Part shown: positions 16,603 through 25,902 of the stretch, in pieces | Numbering within the stretch: the first letter of the stretch is position 1 | Layout: the number at the start of each line of letters is the position of its first letter | Origin: Bacillus multifaciens | Lineage (GTDB): Bacteria > Bacillota > Bacilli > Bacillales > Bacillaceae_G | Direction of reading: 5' to 3' | Assembly (NCBI RefSeq): GCF_030756675.1 | Contig: NZ_JAVBXD010000004.1 | Span: forward strand, 62,001 to 126,000 | DNA length: 64,000 nucleotides | Program-made: the position numbers and the translations under genes | The notes under the pieces: generated by a model | What the model was told of the DNA's origin: nothing | What the model saw: the letters and a program-made list of their open reading frames with translations, nothing else | Database searches by the model: none

Positions 16603-18400
16603 AACCGTATAACTCCAATTCCCGCCGTTTTTGTTTCAAATACAACAACGAGTGCTCAAAAGTTGATACACGATTTGCAAATGATGATTGTAATAATTGT
16701 ACAAGAGACACTTCTTTTTTCCCCTCTTCCCGAAGCAATGTCCCTATTGTAGCTTCTGTACCACGTAACTTCGTTAAAATACGTTGTTTGATTTGTAAGT
16801 CAAATGCTTCTTCACGGCTTATTAATAAAGTTCCCTCTTCATCGCATGGTATATTTTGCAAATAACAAGCGATTCCTGACGCAACGCGAAAAGAAATTCC
16901 TTTTGACGCATCGTGAAGAAATAACAGCTGATGCATTTTATCTAACAACTCCACTTCTTCTTCTGTAAACACATTAAGCATTGCCTTATGATGAACCCAG
17001 TTTATTCGAAATTCTAGAGCTGGAATAGAAAATGCAAACGGACGAGGTAGCACTTTTCTCTCAATCATACTCATCTCACAAAATGGAATTTTTTGAAGGA
17101 ATACAACATTTACACGATCCAATAAACGGTCGGATAACTCTTTTGTTGTTTCATCAAAATTAACTGTACCAACAAAAATAATATTATCACCAATTTCTAT
17201 TTGTGATGGCACATCCTGTTCTTTTCCATTATCCGCTGCATACAAAGATAAAATACGATTTTTCCGCTCCAACTGTAAGAGTGATAAAAAAGGAGTAAAC
17301 CAATGTTCAATATATGACAAGTTCATTTCATCGAATGCAATAATATATAATTGATTTGGATTTTCATATGCTTCTAAAAGCGTTCGAACAAGTTTTGTTT
17401 CACTTTCCATATATGTTCCGTTTGAATGGAGATAACCTAGCACATCATGCGGTTCTTGATAGGACGGTGAGACTGGAACCCAAATGAACTCTTTCCCAAA
17501 TGCTAATCCGAGTGCTTCCGCATAGGCTTGCACAAACTGTGATTTCCCGATTCCAGGCATACCACCTACTATTGTTAATAAATTTGTCTTTACACAAATA
17601 TGAAAATTGTAAATATCGCTTTCATCAATATATAATTCTTTTTCTGCGAGAATTTGCTTCACATATTGTATAAAAGAATATTCACGTTCATTCCATTCCT
17701 TTTCTTTTTCTTGTCTGCTTGTATCGATAATTTCAATTGTTTTGCCGTTCTCTTTTATTTGTTTTTCTAATTGTTCATATACTTCTGTTCGAACAAAAAA
17801 TAAGCTATTCTCAACATTCATATCGACATACTGCACCCAATCATCAATATCAAGGTAACGGGCATCCCTTCCCTGTTCTCGATATGCAATGGCACTAATA
17901 GAAGGCTTTAAAGTTACATTTCCATATATCCGTCCTTCATACCATAACAACTCTGGTGCACCCAAATCATGAGGGAATTTTGGTACTAGAAATGAAACAT
18001 ATCCTTTCCCAAGCTTTCTTTCAAATACTTCTCTTTCCTTTAAAACTGATAGTTTAGGTGAAGGAATCATTTTATAGGAATTTGCTATGTCTCGTTCTTC
18101 ACAACGTATTAGTTCTGCATATAAATTGCCACTTGTATATGAAAGCCGGAATAATAACAATTGTTTCTCTCGGTTTCTTTCTTTTATACTCGCAAAAAAT
18201 TTTTCATTTTGTTTATTTTTATTTAGACCCTCAAAGATATTACAACCTTCTCCAAAAGCTGCCTCAATTATATTTGGAATTGGTGAAAGACAAACGACAA
18301 AAAATGATCCCTCCTTCTGTTCTTCTGCGAATTTTCCGACAAAACGCATATGCTGCAATCTCTTTACAAAACTTGGATGAAGAGGTTTCTCTAATTTCAT
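16592..18400 (-). CDS. McrB-like AAA+ GTPase/ATPase
   Basis: 602 residues from the ATG at 18400 (AGAAGG eight bases upstream; a GTG at 18409 touches the ribosome site). Residues 1-240 are a non-catalytic region of unknown fold that probably recognises the target. The AAA+ core follows: Walker A GGMPGIGKS near 279, VSPSYQEPHDVLGY near 310, Walker B IIAFDEMN near 354, and GTVNFDETTKELSDRLLDR near 411, where McrB proteins carry the guanine-reading N-x-x-D motif and the arginine finger. It is the motor half of a two-gene McrBC-like system with the overlapping gene downstream. Confidence 0.85.
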   Translation of the reverse strand: MKLEKPLHPSFVKRLQHMRFVGKFAEEQKEGSFFVVCLSPIPNIIEAAFGEGCNIFEGLNKNKQNEKFFASIKERNREKQLLLFRLSYTSGNLYAELIRCEERDIANSYKMIPSPKLSVLKEREVFERKLGKGYVSFLVPKFPHDLGAPELLWYEGRIYGNVTLKPSISAIAYREQGRDARYLDIDDWVQYVDMNVENSLFFVRTEVYEQLEKQIKENGKTIEIIDTSRQEKEKEWNEREYSFIQYVKQILAEKELYIDESDIYNFHICVKTNLLTIVGGMPGIGKSQFVQAYAEALGLAFGKEFIWVPVSPSYQEPHDVLGYLHSNGTYMESETKLVRTLLEAYENPNQLYIIAFDEMNLSYIEHWFTPFLSLLQLERKNRILSLYAADNGKEQDVPSQIEIGDNIIFVGTVNFDETTKELSDRLLDRVNVVFLQKIPFCEMSMIERKVLPRPFAFSIPALEFRINWVHHKAMLNVFTEEEVELLDKMHQLLFLHDASKGISFRVASGIACYLQNIPCDEEGTLLISREEAFDLQIKQRILTKLRGTEATIGTLLREEGKKEVSLVQLLQSSFANRVSTFEHSLLYLKQKRRELELYGYVK

Positions 18401-18467
18401 CTTTTTCACCTTCTTTTTCCGATGCTTTTATCATTGTATGAATTATAAAAGTAAACTAGAAACAAAA

Positions 18468-18490
18468 AACCTGACACATATTGTCAGGTT
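18468..18490 (-). terminator. terminator after the 86-residue gene
   Basis: AACCTGACA and TGTCAGGTT pair around five bases, followed leftward by six T's. The stop codon of the gene lies in the stem. Confidence 0.85.
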
Positions 18491-18744
18491 AAATGAAAGC
18501 CCTCTTTTTCTTGAGAAATTGCATTATGTGCAATCTTCATTTTCGTTAGGACATAACGTAATGTATCTTCTGCATTCTCATCTTCTTGGATATGCATATT
18601 AGCTAAAACTTCTACAGAACATGCTAAATTTTCTACCGCTCCACGTAGTTCGGGATGTCGATTAAAGAACGATTCTTGCACTAATAATTTTCGGACGTCT
18701 TTTGCTAATTCTACAATTCGCATTAATTTTTCCTGTTCTTCCAT
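18484..18744 (-). CDS. small helical protein of unknown function
   Basis: 86 residues, acidic, predicted almost entirely helical (EEQEKLMRIVELAKDVRKLL at the N-terminus), no membrane segment or recognisable motif. ATG with AGGAGGGG about eight bases upstream. It has its own terminator and sits upstream of the McrBC-like pair but is probably transcribed apart from it. I do not recognise the family. Confidence 0.75.
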   Translation of the reverse strand: MEEQEKLMRIVELAKDVRKLLVQESFFNRHPELRGAVENLACSVEVLANMHIQEDENAEDTLRYVLTKMKIAHNAISQEKEGFHLT

Positions 18745-18849
18745 AACAATCCCCTCCTACATACCTTATACATTTAAATATTCTGCTAATTATTAGAAAT
18801 ACCTGCTAACGCTTTATATATTAACAAGTAAAATATTTTGCACATCAAT

Positions 18850-18891
18850 AAAAAAGGATTTATGCTCATATTTTCGCATAAATCCTTTTTT
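18850..18891 (-). terminator. terminator after amino-acid permease
   Basis: Perfect 16-bp stem (AAAAAAGGATTTATGC) with a 10-base loop and T's on both strands, just past the stop at 18906. Confidence 0.9.
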
Positions 18892-18905
18892 GTATATTAA
18901 TATCT

Positions 18906-20321
18906 TTACATCCCAATATTTCCAGAAACTAACATATAAATAGAAGTAGCGGCTGCAAGTAAGATAATTATCATCACATACCGTTCAGCACGAGTAAAGC
19001 AGCGATTTCCTTTCTCTTTTCTTGCTGCTACATAAACGATTAGACCGATGCCATATACTAAAGAAACAAGTAATAAATTTTTCAATCCAGCTGCATACAC
19101 AAGCCAAACACCATATACAGCTGCCATTAGAGCAAGTATCCCATCTTTCCATCTGTTTCCTTCATATGCTTCTGTAATCACTAATTTCAACTGATATAGT
19201 GCTGAAAATACATATGGGAGTAAAATTGATGTTGATGCTATAAAATACATGATCTGATATGTTGATTCTGAAAATAACACAATAATAAATAATGTTTGGG
19301 CAACACAATTTGAAATCCATAACGCTGCATGCGGCGTATGATTTTTGTTCGTTTTTGTAAATATTTTCGGAAACACACCGTCTTTTCCAGCAACGTGAGA
19401 AATTTCCGAAACAAGTAAGAACCAACCAATTAAGGTACCAATAAGCGAGACGATTAACCCTAAGTTAATAATATATGCTCCCCATGAACCAACGACATGT
19501 TCTAATACATGTCCCATTGACGGCGTTTCAAGTGCCGCTAATTCCTCTCGTGGCATCGCTCCTAGCGATAAAACAGAAATTAGTATATAAACACTCATTA
19601 CTAACAGTAAACCAAATACAGTTGCTTTTCCAACATCACGACTACGTTTTGCTCGTCCTGATAAAACGACGGCTCCTTCTACGCCAATAAATACCCAAAG
19701 CGTAACAAGCATCGTGTTCTTCACTTGTCCAAATACAGAAGATAATGAGACCGTACCTTTTCCCCAAAAGTCATGCGTAAATGTATCCCAACGAAACGCC
19801 GCAATCATAATTACAATAAACAGCATAATTGGAACAAACTTACCAATTGTCGCGATAAAATTCATAATAGAGGCTTCACGAATTCCAAGTAAAATAAGAA
19901 AATGAAGCGTCCACAATACAAGTGATGCACCAATGATAGCCGGGACATTATTACCGCCTTTAAAAATTGGAAAAAAGTATGCTAATGAATTAAATAACAT
20001 CATAATTGTTGCAACGTTGCCTAATATTCCAGCAATCCAATATCCCCATGCACTGTTAAATCCAATATATTCCCCAAACCCAGCGCGTGCGTAGCTATAA
20101 ATACCCCCCTCAAGTTCAGGCTTTCGATATGCCAACGATTGATATACGAGAGTAAGCGGAATCATTCCTAGTCCTGTAATACACCAACCAATTAAAATAG
20201 CACCGCTGTTTGCCCCTGCTGCTAAATCGTGCGGTAAACTAAATACACCGCCTCCAACCATTGTTCCTACTACAAGTGCGATTAATGGAAAAAATCCTAG
20301 TTTCTTTTCTATTGGTATCAC
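18906..20321 (-). CDS. APC-family amino-acid permease (basic amino acid/antiporter type)
   Basis: 471 residues with about 12-13 membrane segments. GTMVGGGVFSLPHDLA near residue 19 is the substrate-binding glycine-rich loop of APC transporters, and GGIYSYARAGFGEYIGF near 77 the following conserved segment. It resembles arginine:ornithine antiporter ArcD2-type and lysine permeases of the YvsH kind. Start is GTG at 20321 with only ACGGG before it, so the start is less sure. No arginine-deiminase genes are nearby, so the true substrate (Lys, Arg/Orn or a polyamine) is open. Confidence 0.85.
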   Translation of the reverse strand: MIPIEKKLGFFPLIALVVGTMVGGGVFSLPHDLAAGANSGAILIGWCITGLGMIPLTLVYQSLAYRKPELEGGIYSYARAGFGEYIGFNSAWGYWIAGILGNVATIMMLFNSLAYFFPIFKGGNNVPAIIGASLVLWTLHFLILLGIREASIMNFIATIGKFVPIMLFIVIMIAAFRWDTFTHDFWGKGTVSLSSVFGQVKNTMLVTLWVFIGVEGAVVLSGRAKRSRDVGKATVFGLLLVMSVYILISVLSLGAMPREELAALETPSMGHVLEHVVGSWGAYIINLGLIVSLIGTLIGWFLLVSEISHVAGKDGVFPKIFTKTNKNHTPHAALWISNCVAQTLFIIVLFSESTYQIMYFIASTSILLPYVFSALYQLKLVITEAYEGNRWKDGILALMAAVYGVWLVYAAGLKNLLLVSLVYGIGLIVYVAARKEKGNRCFTRAERYVMIIILLAAATSIYMLVSGNIGM

Positions 20322-20508
20322 CCCGTCTGCAATTTCTTGATGTGCTCATTCCGTTCTACCAGGCATTCATATTATTTGTAATGTATATATAAAATACGTA
20401 CCTCGAAAATAACGAACTGTTTCACTTTATATTCTTTCAGAAAAACATTACTTATTCTAAAAGAAAACGAACAAAAATGGAATACTTTTTCGAAAAAAAG
20501 TATAAGTA

Positions 20509-20558
20509 TGCATAAAAAAAGGTCGTTTATTTTGATATAAACGACCTTTTTTATGCAT
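20509..20558 (-). terminator. terminator after permease/binding-protein fusion
   Basis: Long inverted repeat (ATGCATAAAAAAGGTCGTTT with its complement) around a six-base loop; T's on both sides. Confidence 0.9.
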
Positions 20559-20571
20559 TTGTAAATGAATT

Positions 20572-22083
20572 CTATTTTAATAATCCTTCTTTTTCTAAAA
20601 ACTCTCTTGCTACTTTCTCTGCTTTTTCCCCTTCTACGTTCACTTCATAATTCATTTTTCGCATTTCTTCGTCAGTAATTTTCCCCGCAAGTTTATTTAA
20701 TATTTTTTCAATTTCTGGATATTTCTTCAATGTTTCTTCCCGTAATAATGGTGCTCCTTGATATGGTGGAAACAGCCCTTTATCATCTTCTAGTACTTGC
20801 AGACCGTATTGCTGTAATTCACTATCTGTTGAATAGGCATCAATGAGATTCACATCGCCAGATTGAATGGCGCTATATCTAAGCTTCGGTTCCATCGTTT
20901 TTAAATTAGGAAACTGTATATGATATAGTGTTTGTATTCCTTTATATCCATCTTCACGATCTCCAAATTCAAGTGTAAATCCCGCTTTTATATGAGAAGA
21001 AACATTTTTCAAATCAGAAATTGTTTTGATGTTATACTGCTGCGCTATTTGTTTTGGTACTGCTAATGCGTACGTGTTGTTATACTGCATTGGCTTTAAC
21101 AGCTTCATATTAAATTTCTGCTCCATCCCAATTCGTGCCTGCTCATATACTTCTTGACGATCTGTACTTTTTGGCGCTTCCTTTACAAAAGTCGATAATG
21201 CCGTTCCTGAAAATTCTGGATAAATATCGATTTCTTTAGATTTTAACGCTTCAAATACAAAAGATGTTTTTCCGAATCCTGGTTTTACCTCTACTTTTAA
21301 ATCGGTATCCTGTTCGATTAACTGTTTATACATCTGAATTAAAATTTCCGGTTCTGAACCAAGCTTACCCGCAATAATAATATCTTTCTTTTGCGTACTC
21401 CAAAGAAATGGTGCGATGATGATTCCAACTACAACGACAATTGTAACAATCGTTCGCTTTGGTGAACGTCTTACATGCAAGGTCATACGCAGCACACCAT
21501 CAAAAAATAATGCTAATAATGCAGCTGGAATAGCACCTAACAAAATAAGAGCATGGTCATTTCGATCAATCCCAAGCAGAATAAGCTTTCCTAACCCTCC
21601 TGCTCCAATTAAAGCAGCCAATGTCGCTGTACCAACAATTAGTACCATTGCCGTTCGAATCCCTGCCATAATAATAGGCCAAGCAAGTGGTATTTCTACC
21701 TTCCATAAACGTCTCCAATTGTTCATCCCCATCGCTTTTGCTGCTTCAATAAGCGATGGATCTAGTTCACGAATCCCTGTGTATGTATTTCTTAAAATAG
21801 GAAGCAGTGCATAAATCACAAGGGCAATTATAGCTGGGACCTTCCCGATACCAACTAACGGAATTAATAACCCAAGAAGCGCCAAAGAAGGAATTGTCTG
21901 CATCACAGCAGAAGTACCAATTACCCATTCAGCAATACGTTCTTTTCTTGTTAACAAAATTCCAAGCGGCACTGCGATAAGAATTGCAAAAAGTAAAGCA
22001 ATCAATGAAATTTGCAAATGTTCCAAAAGGGCACTTAACAATTCTTGTTTACGCTCTTGCATCGTTTGTAAAAAGGTTGTCAC
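20572..22083 (-). CDS. osmoprotectant-type ABC permease fused to substrate-binding domain
   Basis: 503 residues. Residues 1-210 are the membrane permease (five or six segments, with the EAA-like loop near ELDPSLIEAAKAMGMNNWRR). A further membrane helix at about 210-230 leads to a binding domain (about 232-503) that starts GKLGSEPEILIQMY and holds KSKEIDIYPEFSGTALS. OpuB/OpuC transporters normally keep these as separate proteins; fusions are known in Listeria and streptococci, where one was shown to carry ergothioneine. The ligand here could be choline, carnitine, betaine or ergothioneine. GTG start four bases past the stop of the ATPase gene. Confidence 0.88.
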   Translation of the reverse strand: MTTFLQTMQERKQELLSALLEHLQISLIALLFAILIAVPLGILLTRKERIAEWVIGTSAVMQTIPSLALLGLLIPLVGIGKVPAIIALVIYALLPILRNTYTGIRELDPSLIEAAKAMGMNNWRRLWKVEIPLAWPIIMAGIRTAMVLIVGTATLAALIGAGGLGKLILLGIDRNDHALILLGAIPAALLALFFDGVLRMTLHVRRSPKRTIVTIVVVVGIIIAPFLWSTQKKDIIIAGKLGSEPEILIQMYKQLIEQDTDLKVEVKPGFGKTSFVFEALKSKEIDIYPEFSGTALSTFVKEAPKSTDRQEVYEQARIGMEQKFNMKLLKPMQYNNTYALAVPKQIAQQYNIKTISDLKNVSSHIKAGFTLEFGDREDGYKGIQTLYHIQFPNLKTMEPKLRYSAIQSGDVNLIDAYSTDSELQQYGLQVLEDDKGLFPPYQGAPLLREETLKKYPEIEKILNKLAGKITDEEMRKMNYEVNVEGEKAEKVAREFLEKEGLLK

Positions 22084-22086
22084 TTT

Positions 22087-23040
22087 CTATGCCCTCACTT
22101 TCATTTGCTCTACTATGTATTGAACGATATGCTCACTTGTTAAAGTACCGATATATGTACCATTTTCTTCGATAGGTATTTCTTTTTCCTGTTCTAAACG
22201 AAGTAAAGCATCATAAAGGGCAACTTCAGTCGAAAGTGGATGACCATCACCTTGTTTTTCTTCTTGTGCTAATATTGATACTATATCTTCTACTTTTCTA
22301 TGATCATACCAAGATAATCGCGGACTCCCAATAAATTCTTCTACAAATCTATTTGCAGGATTTTGTAAAATGACTTCTGGCGTATCAAGTTGGACAACTT
22401 TTCCATCTTTCATTATACAAATACGATCACCAAGCGCTAACGCTTCTTGCATATCATGGGTTACGAAAACAATTGTTTTTTGAATCTTTTTTTGCAAGTC
22501 TACTAAATCACGCTGCAGCTGTTCACGGCTTAAAGGGTCCAGCGCACTAAACGGTTCATCCATTAAAACAATTTTCGGATTGGCAGCAAGTGCCCGCACA
22601 ACACCAACTCGTTGCTTTTGGCCGCCAGATAATTCATCTGGCATACGTCCCCTATATATATGAGGATCCAAACCAACCATTTCTAATAATTCATCAACAC
22701 GCTTTTCGATTTTTGCTTTACTCCATTTACGCATTTCTGGTACAATCGCAATGTTTTCTGCAATTGTCATATGCGGAAATAGCGCAATTTGTTGCAAAAC
22801 ATACCCAATATCCCATCGTAATTCATGAATGTTATAATCCCGAATGTTCTTCCCATCAATAAAAATTGAACCTTCTGTTGTTTCAATCAATCGATTGATC
22901 ATTTTCATCGTTGTTGTTTTGCCACATCCACTCGGGCCAATCAGAACAAAAAATTCCCCTTTATGAATCTCTAGCTGCAAGGAATCTACCGCCTTTGTTT
23001 TATCATCAAACGTTTTTGAAACGTGTTCAAATCGAATCAC
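22087..23040 (-). CDS. OpuCA-like ABC transporter ATPase
   Basis: 317 residues from the GTG at 23040 (MIRFEHVSKTF, AAGGAG eight bases upstream; a GTG two codons earlier is too close). Walker A GPSGCGKTT near 36, signature LSGGQKQRVGVVRALA near 134, Walker B VLMDEPFSAL near 156. The C-terminal 70 residues look like a single CBS-like module, which in OpuA-type ATPases senses ionic strength. It powers the fused permease/binding protein encoded immediately downstream. Confidence 0.9.
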   Translation of the reverse strand: MIRFEHVSKTFDDKTKAVDSLQLEIHKGEFFVLIGPSGCGKTTTMKMINRLIETTEGSIFIDGKNIRDYNIHELRWDIGYVLQQIALFPHMTIAENIAIVPEMRKWSKAKIEKRVDELLEMVGLDPHIYRGRMPDELSGGQKQRVGVVRALAANPKIVLMDEPFSALDPLSREQLQRDLVDLQKKIQKTIVFVTHDMQEALALGDRICIMKDGKVVQLDTPEVILQNPANRFVEEFIGSPRLSWYDHRKVEDIVSILAQEEKQGDGHPLSTEVALYDALLRLEQEKEIPIEENGTYIGTLTSEHIVQYIVEQMKVRA

Positions 23041-23123
23041 ATACACAACTCCTTTTTCATTCTTTCCTCTATTCTCATAGAAATTCGAGCTATTTTCAAA
23101 TGATTTGTCCTCTCAAAATAAAA

Positions 23124-23143
23124 AGAGCTCTATTTTGAGCTCT
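23124..23143 (-). terminator. terminator after YdcF-like gene
   Basis: AGAGCTC and GAGCTCT around six bases, then TTTTTATTTT leftward. The TAG stop overlaps the right arm. Confidence 0.8.
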
Positions 23144-23696
23144 AATAATCTTTTAAAATTGTCTTTATGATTGCCGCATACTCACGTATATATGCCTTTT
23201 TCCGCGAACGCTTTGGCGTCGGTGCAGCAAGTGCCTCCATCTTCATACCTAAGCGGTCTGCTATGATTTTCGTCCGGTATAAATGATAAGTGTTACTTAC
23301 TACAACCGCATGCTTCACATCATATATCTCCTTAGAAAACTTTATATTTTCATATGTACTTGTAGAACGATCTTCAAGTAAAATTCTTTCTTTTCCTATA
23401 CCGTTTTCCATTAAATATCGACTCATACTAAGAGCCTCTGAAATATCTTCATCGTCCCCTTGTCCACCAGATACAACTACTTTTACTTTTGGATGCGAAT
23501 GTAAATAGCCTAGCGCTACATCTAATCGATTTTGTAGTGATAACGATGGTTTATCGCCAAATAGTTTTGCACCTAAAATTAAAACATACGGTGCTGTATG
23601 ACTTACTTTTTCATTAGCAATTTTCTTCATGCAGTATGTCATATAAACAACATATACTGGCGGCATTAACAACAGTAATAATAACCATTTATTCAT
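23142..23696 (-). CDS. YdcF/SanA-like membrane protein (DUF218)
   Basis: 184 residues. One N-terminal membrane helix (LLLLLLMPPVYVVYMTY) and then the DUF218 domain: YVLILGAKLFGDKPSLSLQNRLD near 37 (in pieces LILGAKLFG and SLQNRLD), KVVVSGGQGDDEDISEA near 76 and VVVSNTYHLYRTKIIADRLG near 131. The family is linked to cell-envelope functions in other bacteria, with no settled reaction. Single gene with its own terminator. Confidence 0.85.
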   Translation of the reverse strand: MNKWLLLLLLMPPVYVVYMTYCMKKIANEKVSHTAPYVLILGAKLFGDKPSLSLQNRLDVALGYLHSHPKVKVVVSGGQGDDEDISEALSMSRYLMENGIGKERILLEDRSTSTYENIKFSKEIYDVKHAVVVSNTYHLYRTKIIADRLGMKMEALAAPTPKRSRKKAYIREYAAIIKTILKDY

Positions 23697-23777
23697 ATAG
23701 CAGTTCTCTCCCTTTTTTATATTATATAAAAGAAAGGGATGCTACAGAAGTATTTTACCTACATTTGTTAAATTTCA

Positions 23778-23804
23778 AAAAAATAGCGAGGAGTCAATCC
23801 TCGC
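23778..23804 (-). terminator. terminator after the 37-residue gene
   Basis: GCGAGGA and TCCTCGC around five bases, followed leftward by TATTTTTTT. Confidence 0.88.
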
Positions 23805-23812
23805 CACTTTCC

Positions 23813-23926
23813 CTATCCTTGACGCTGTCCTGCATTTTGAGCATTGCGTGCTTTCTTTGAAGACGTATGGTCTTGCGTTTGATTACCTTTATGCTTCGCT
23901 GAACCTAATGCTTTTGTTTTTCCCAT
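23813..23926 (-). CDS. 37-residue basic peptide, possibly a spore protein
   Basis: Short frame read by eye: begins MGKTKALGSAKHKGNQTQDH and ends ARNAQNAGQRQG. AAAGGTGTG lies before the ATG, and a strong terminator follows the stop. Composition (Lys, Gln, Asn, Gly, Ala; no aromatic residues) is like minor small acid-soluble spore proteins, but I cannot match it to a named family. The good ribosome site plus terminator make it very likely to be a real gene. Confidence 0.75.
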   Translation of the reverse strand: MGKTKALGSAKHKGNQTQDHTSSKKARNAQNAGQRQG

Positions 23927-23982
23927 ATCTTTTCACACCTTTTTTAAATGTTACATTTATAGGATGTGTTTTAGATTCGTTA

Positions 23983-25212
23983 CTATACAACCGTTTTATT
24001 GGTAATATGAATTCTTTCTTGCCGCTGCATTTTCACATATGAAAAACCAATACATGTTGCACCGATTAATAATAGGCTGAGTGCATAAAACGGAACCATA
24101 ACACCGATTTGAGACACAAACGTTGTAAAGACAATAAGAAGAATAACTCTTACACCTGTTCCAACAAATCGAAATAGACTGTCAACACGCCCAATTATTT
24201 CATTTGGAACCCCTTCCATCATAAGCACACTTCGCGCAACACGTGTTCCAGCATTTCCCATCGCCATAAAAATAGCAAAGCCGTATATCAAGTAAACAGA
24301 TGGTTGTATAACCATTACGGTAATTGAAATTGTATATATGAGCATCGTGAATACAATAGATACTTCCGTTTTTACATATTTCATAAGAATTGGAATACCA
24401 ATTCCCGCAAACATTGCACCGATACCGTACATCATTCCTTGCGTACCATATACCGATCCATTAGCCTTCAATACGTCTGAAATGTACACGGGCATTAAGT
24501 AGTTCGTCATCATTACACCGATAAACGGCATATACGTTGCAAATAAAAACCAAAATAATTGCTTTCTTTTCTTCATAAAATGAACGCCTTCAAAAATTTG
24601 TTTTGCAAATGGTTGCTTTCCTAGTTTTGTTCTCTGTTTTGTATATGGAATAAACGATAGCAGTAAAAATGCACCGACATACGCTAACATATTAATAAAT
24701 AAAATCCATTTGACAGCAACAATTGTAATCATAAAGCTAGCAACGGCACCAGCAATAACTTGTGTCAATTGTCCCTGTATTTCCATCGTTCCACTAAGTG
24801 ATTTATAATGCTCTGGTGCAAACACTTCTTGGTTGAATGCGAAAATATTCGGATAAAATACTAAATAATAAAATGAACCTGCTATATACAGCACAATGTA
24901 ATGGACTGTTTCATAGGAGTGACCTGTAAACCCCCAACATACCATAATAAAGACAGCGATTGCTCCGATGGCTTCATTCACTAAGAGTAACGTTTTACGA
25001 GAAAAGCGATCAATACAATGTCCGATAAACGGTGTACACAAAAACATAACAAGTGTAGACATAATCGAAATATAACCAAACGTTGCATTGCCACCAGGCG
25101 CCGTTACAAGCAGCCACGAAATTGTAATCATCGTAATCCCAGAGCCAATCGCTGATAGGCTATTGGCTCCAAGAATATAGTACAACCGAGAATCACGGTA
25201 AAGAGATGACAT
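23983..25212 (-). CDS. MFS transporter (MFS_3 exporter type)
   Basis: 409 residues with about 10-12 membrane helices. The first part (YYILGANSLSAIGSGITMIT, ISWLLV) and FLCTPFIGHCIDRFSRKTLL between helices 2 and 3 are typical of the multidrug/siderophore-export branch of the major facilitator superfamily. The start lies one base past the stop of the FMN reductase gene, so the two are an operon. Substrate unknown. Function as a drug exporter is family inference. Confidence 0.88.
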   Translation of the reverse strand: MSSLYRDSRLYYILGANSLSAIGSGITMITISWLLVTAPGGNATFGYISIMSTLVMFLCTPFIGHCIDRFSRKTLLLVNEAIGAIAVFIMVCWGFTGHSYETVHYIVLYIAGSFYYLVFYPNIFAFNQEVFAPEHYKSLSGTMEIQGQLTQVIAGAVASFMITIVAVKWILFINMLAYVGAFLLLSFIPYTKQRTKLGKQPFAKQIFEGVHFMKKRKQLFWFLFATYMPFIGVMMTNYLMPVYISDVLKANGSVYGTQGMMYGIGAMFAGIGIPILMKYVKTEVSIVFTMLIYTISITVMVIQPSVYLIYGFAIFMAMGNAGTRVARSVLMMEGVPNEIIGRVDSLFRFVGTGVRVILLIVFTTFVSQIGVMVPFYALSLLLIGATCIGFSYVKMQRQERIHITNKTVV

Positions 25213-25213
25213 A

Positions 25214-25750
25214 TTAATCAGCTCCTAACTGTTTTTTCAGTTCTGGAAAAATGCTCATGTACCCTCTCAATTCTTTTAACAAATCCGCAATTAGCGGTTT
25301 CGCATCTTCCCCTAATTCTCCGTTCTGTATATGGAGACTATCAATAACAACTTGTTTTGGAATCACATTTGCATATACTCCTCTCGCCACGAGGCGCATA
25401 TTATTTAATGCATTTATACCACCTTTACCTCCGCCTGCAACTGCAAGAAGCCCAACTGGCTTATGCATAAACTCACTGCTTCCAAGAAAATCAAATGCAT
25501 TTTTCAACGCCCCGCTCATCGCATTATGATATTCCGGCGTGCATAGTACTACACCATCTGCTTCTTTAACAAGTTTCTTTAATTTTGCTACTGCTTGTAA
25601 TTCATATTGAGAATTTTCTCCGTTATATAATGGGAGTGCCTCAACAGCCAAATCATATAATTCTCCGCTATAAGTTTGTGCAATATGCTTTGCAATGACG
25701 CGAGTTTTACCAAATTTACGTGGTGTACCATTAACGACAACTAGTTTCAT
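25214..25750 (-). CDS. NADPH-dependent FMN reductase
   Basis: 178 residues with a flavodoxin-like fold: VNGTPRKFGKTRVIAKHI near 4 is the FMN-phosphate loop, and VVLCTPEYHNAMSGALKNAF (about 76) is the NADPH/FMN motif of the NadR/azoreductase group. Reduces FMN, quinones or azo compounds with NADPH. Upstream gene of the pair with the MFS exporter, one base apart; a joint role in export or detoxification of a redox-active compound is possible. Confidence 0.9.
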   Translation of the reverse strand: MKLVVVNGTPRKFGKTRVIAKHIAQTYSGELYDLAVEALPLYNGENSQYELQAVAKLKKLVKEADGVVLCTPEYHNAMSGALKNAFDFLGSSEFMHKPVGLLAVAGGGKGGINALNNMRLVARGVYANVIPKQVVIDSLHIQNGELGEDAKPLIADLLKELRGYMSIFPELKKQLGAD

Positions 25751-25865
25751 GAATATTTCTCTCCCTTGTTTGAATTTCTATATTAATCTTATCAGAAAAT
25801 TCTCTCTTATAAACCGTAAGAAAGATGGAAACCGCTTGAAAAAATAGTATGAAAAAACAAAATAA

Positions 25866-25889
25866 AAACTCATACGAAAGTATGAGTTT
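25866..25889 (-). terminator. terminator after the LuxR-type regulator gene
   Basis: AAACTCATAC and GTATGAGTTT around a tetraloop (TTTC on the transcribed strand), then TTTTATTTTG leftward. Confidence 0.88.
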
Positions 25890-25902
25890 CTATTTACTCT
25901 TC

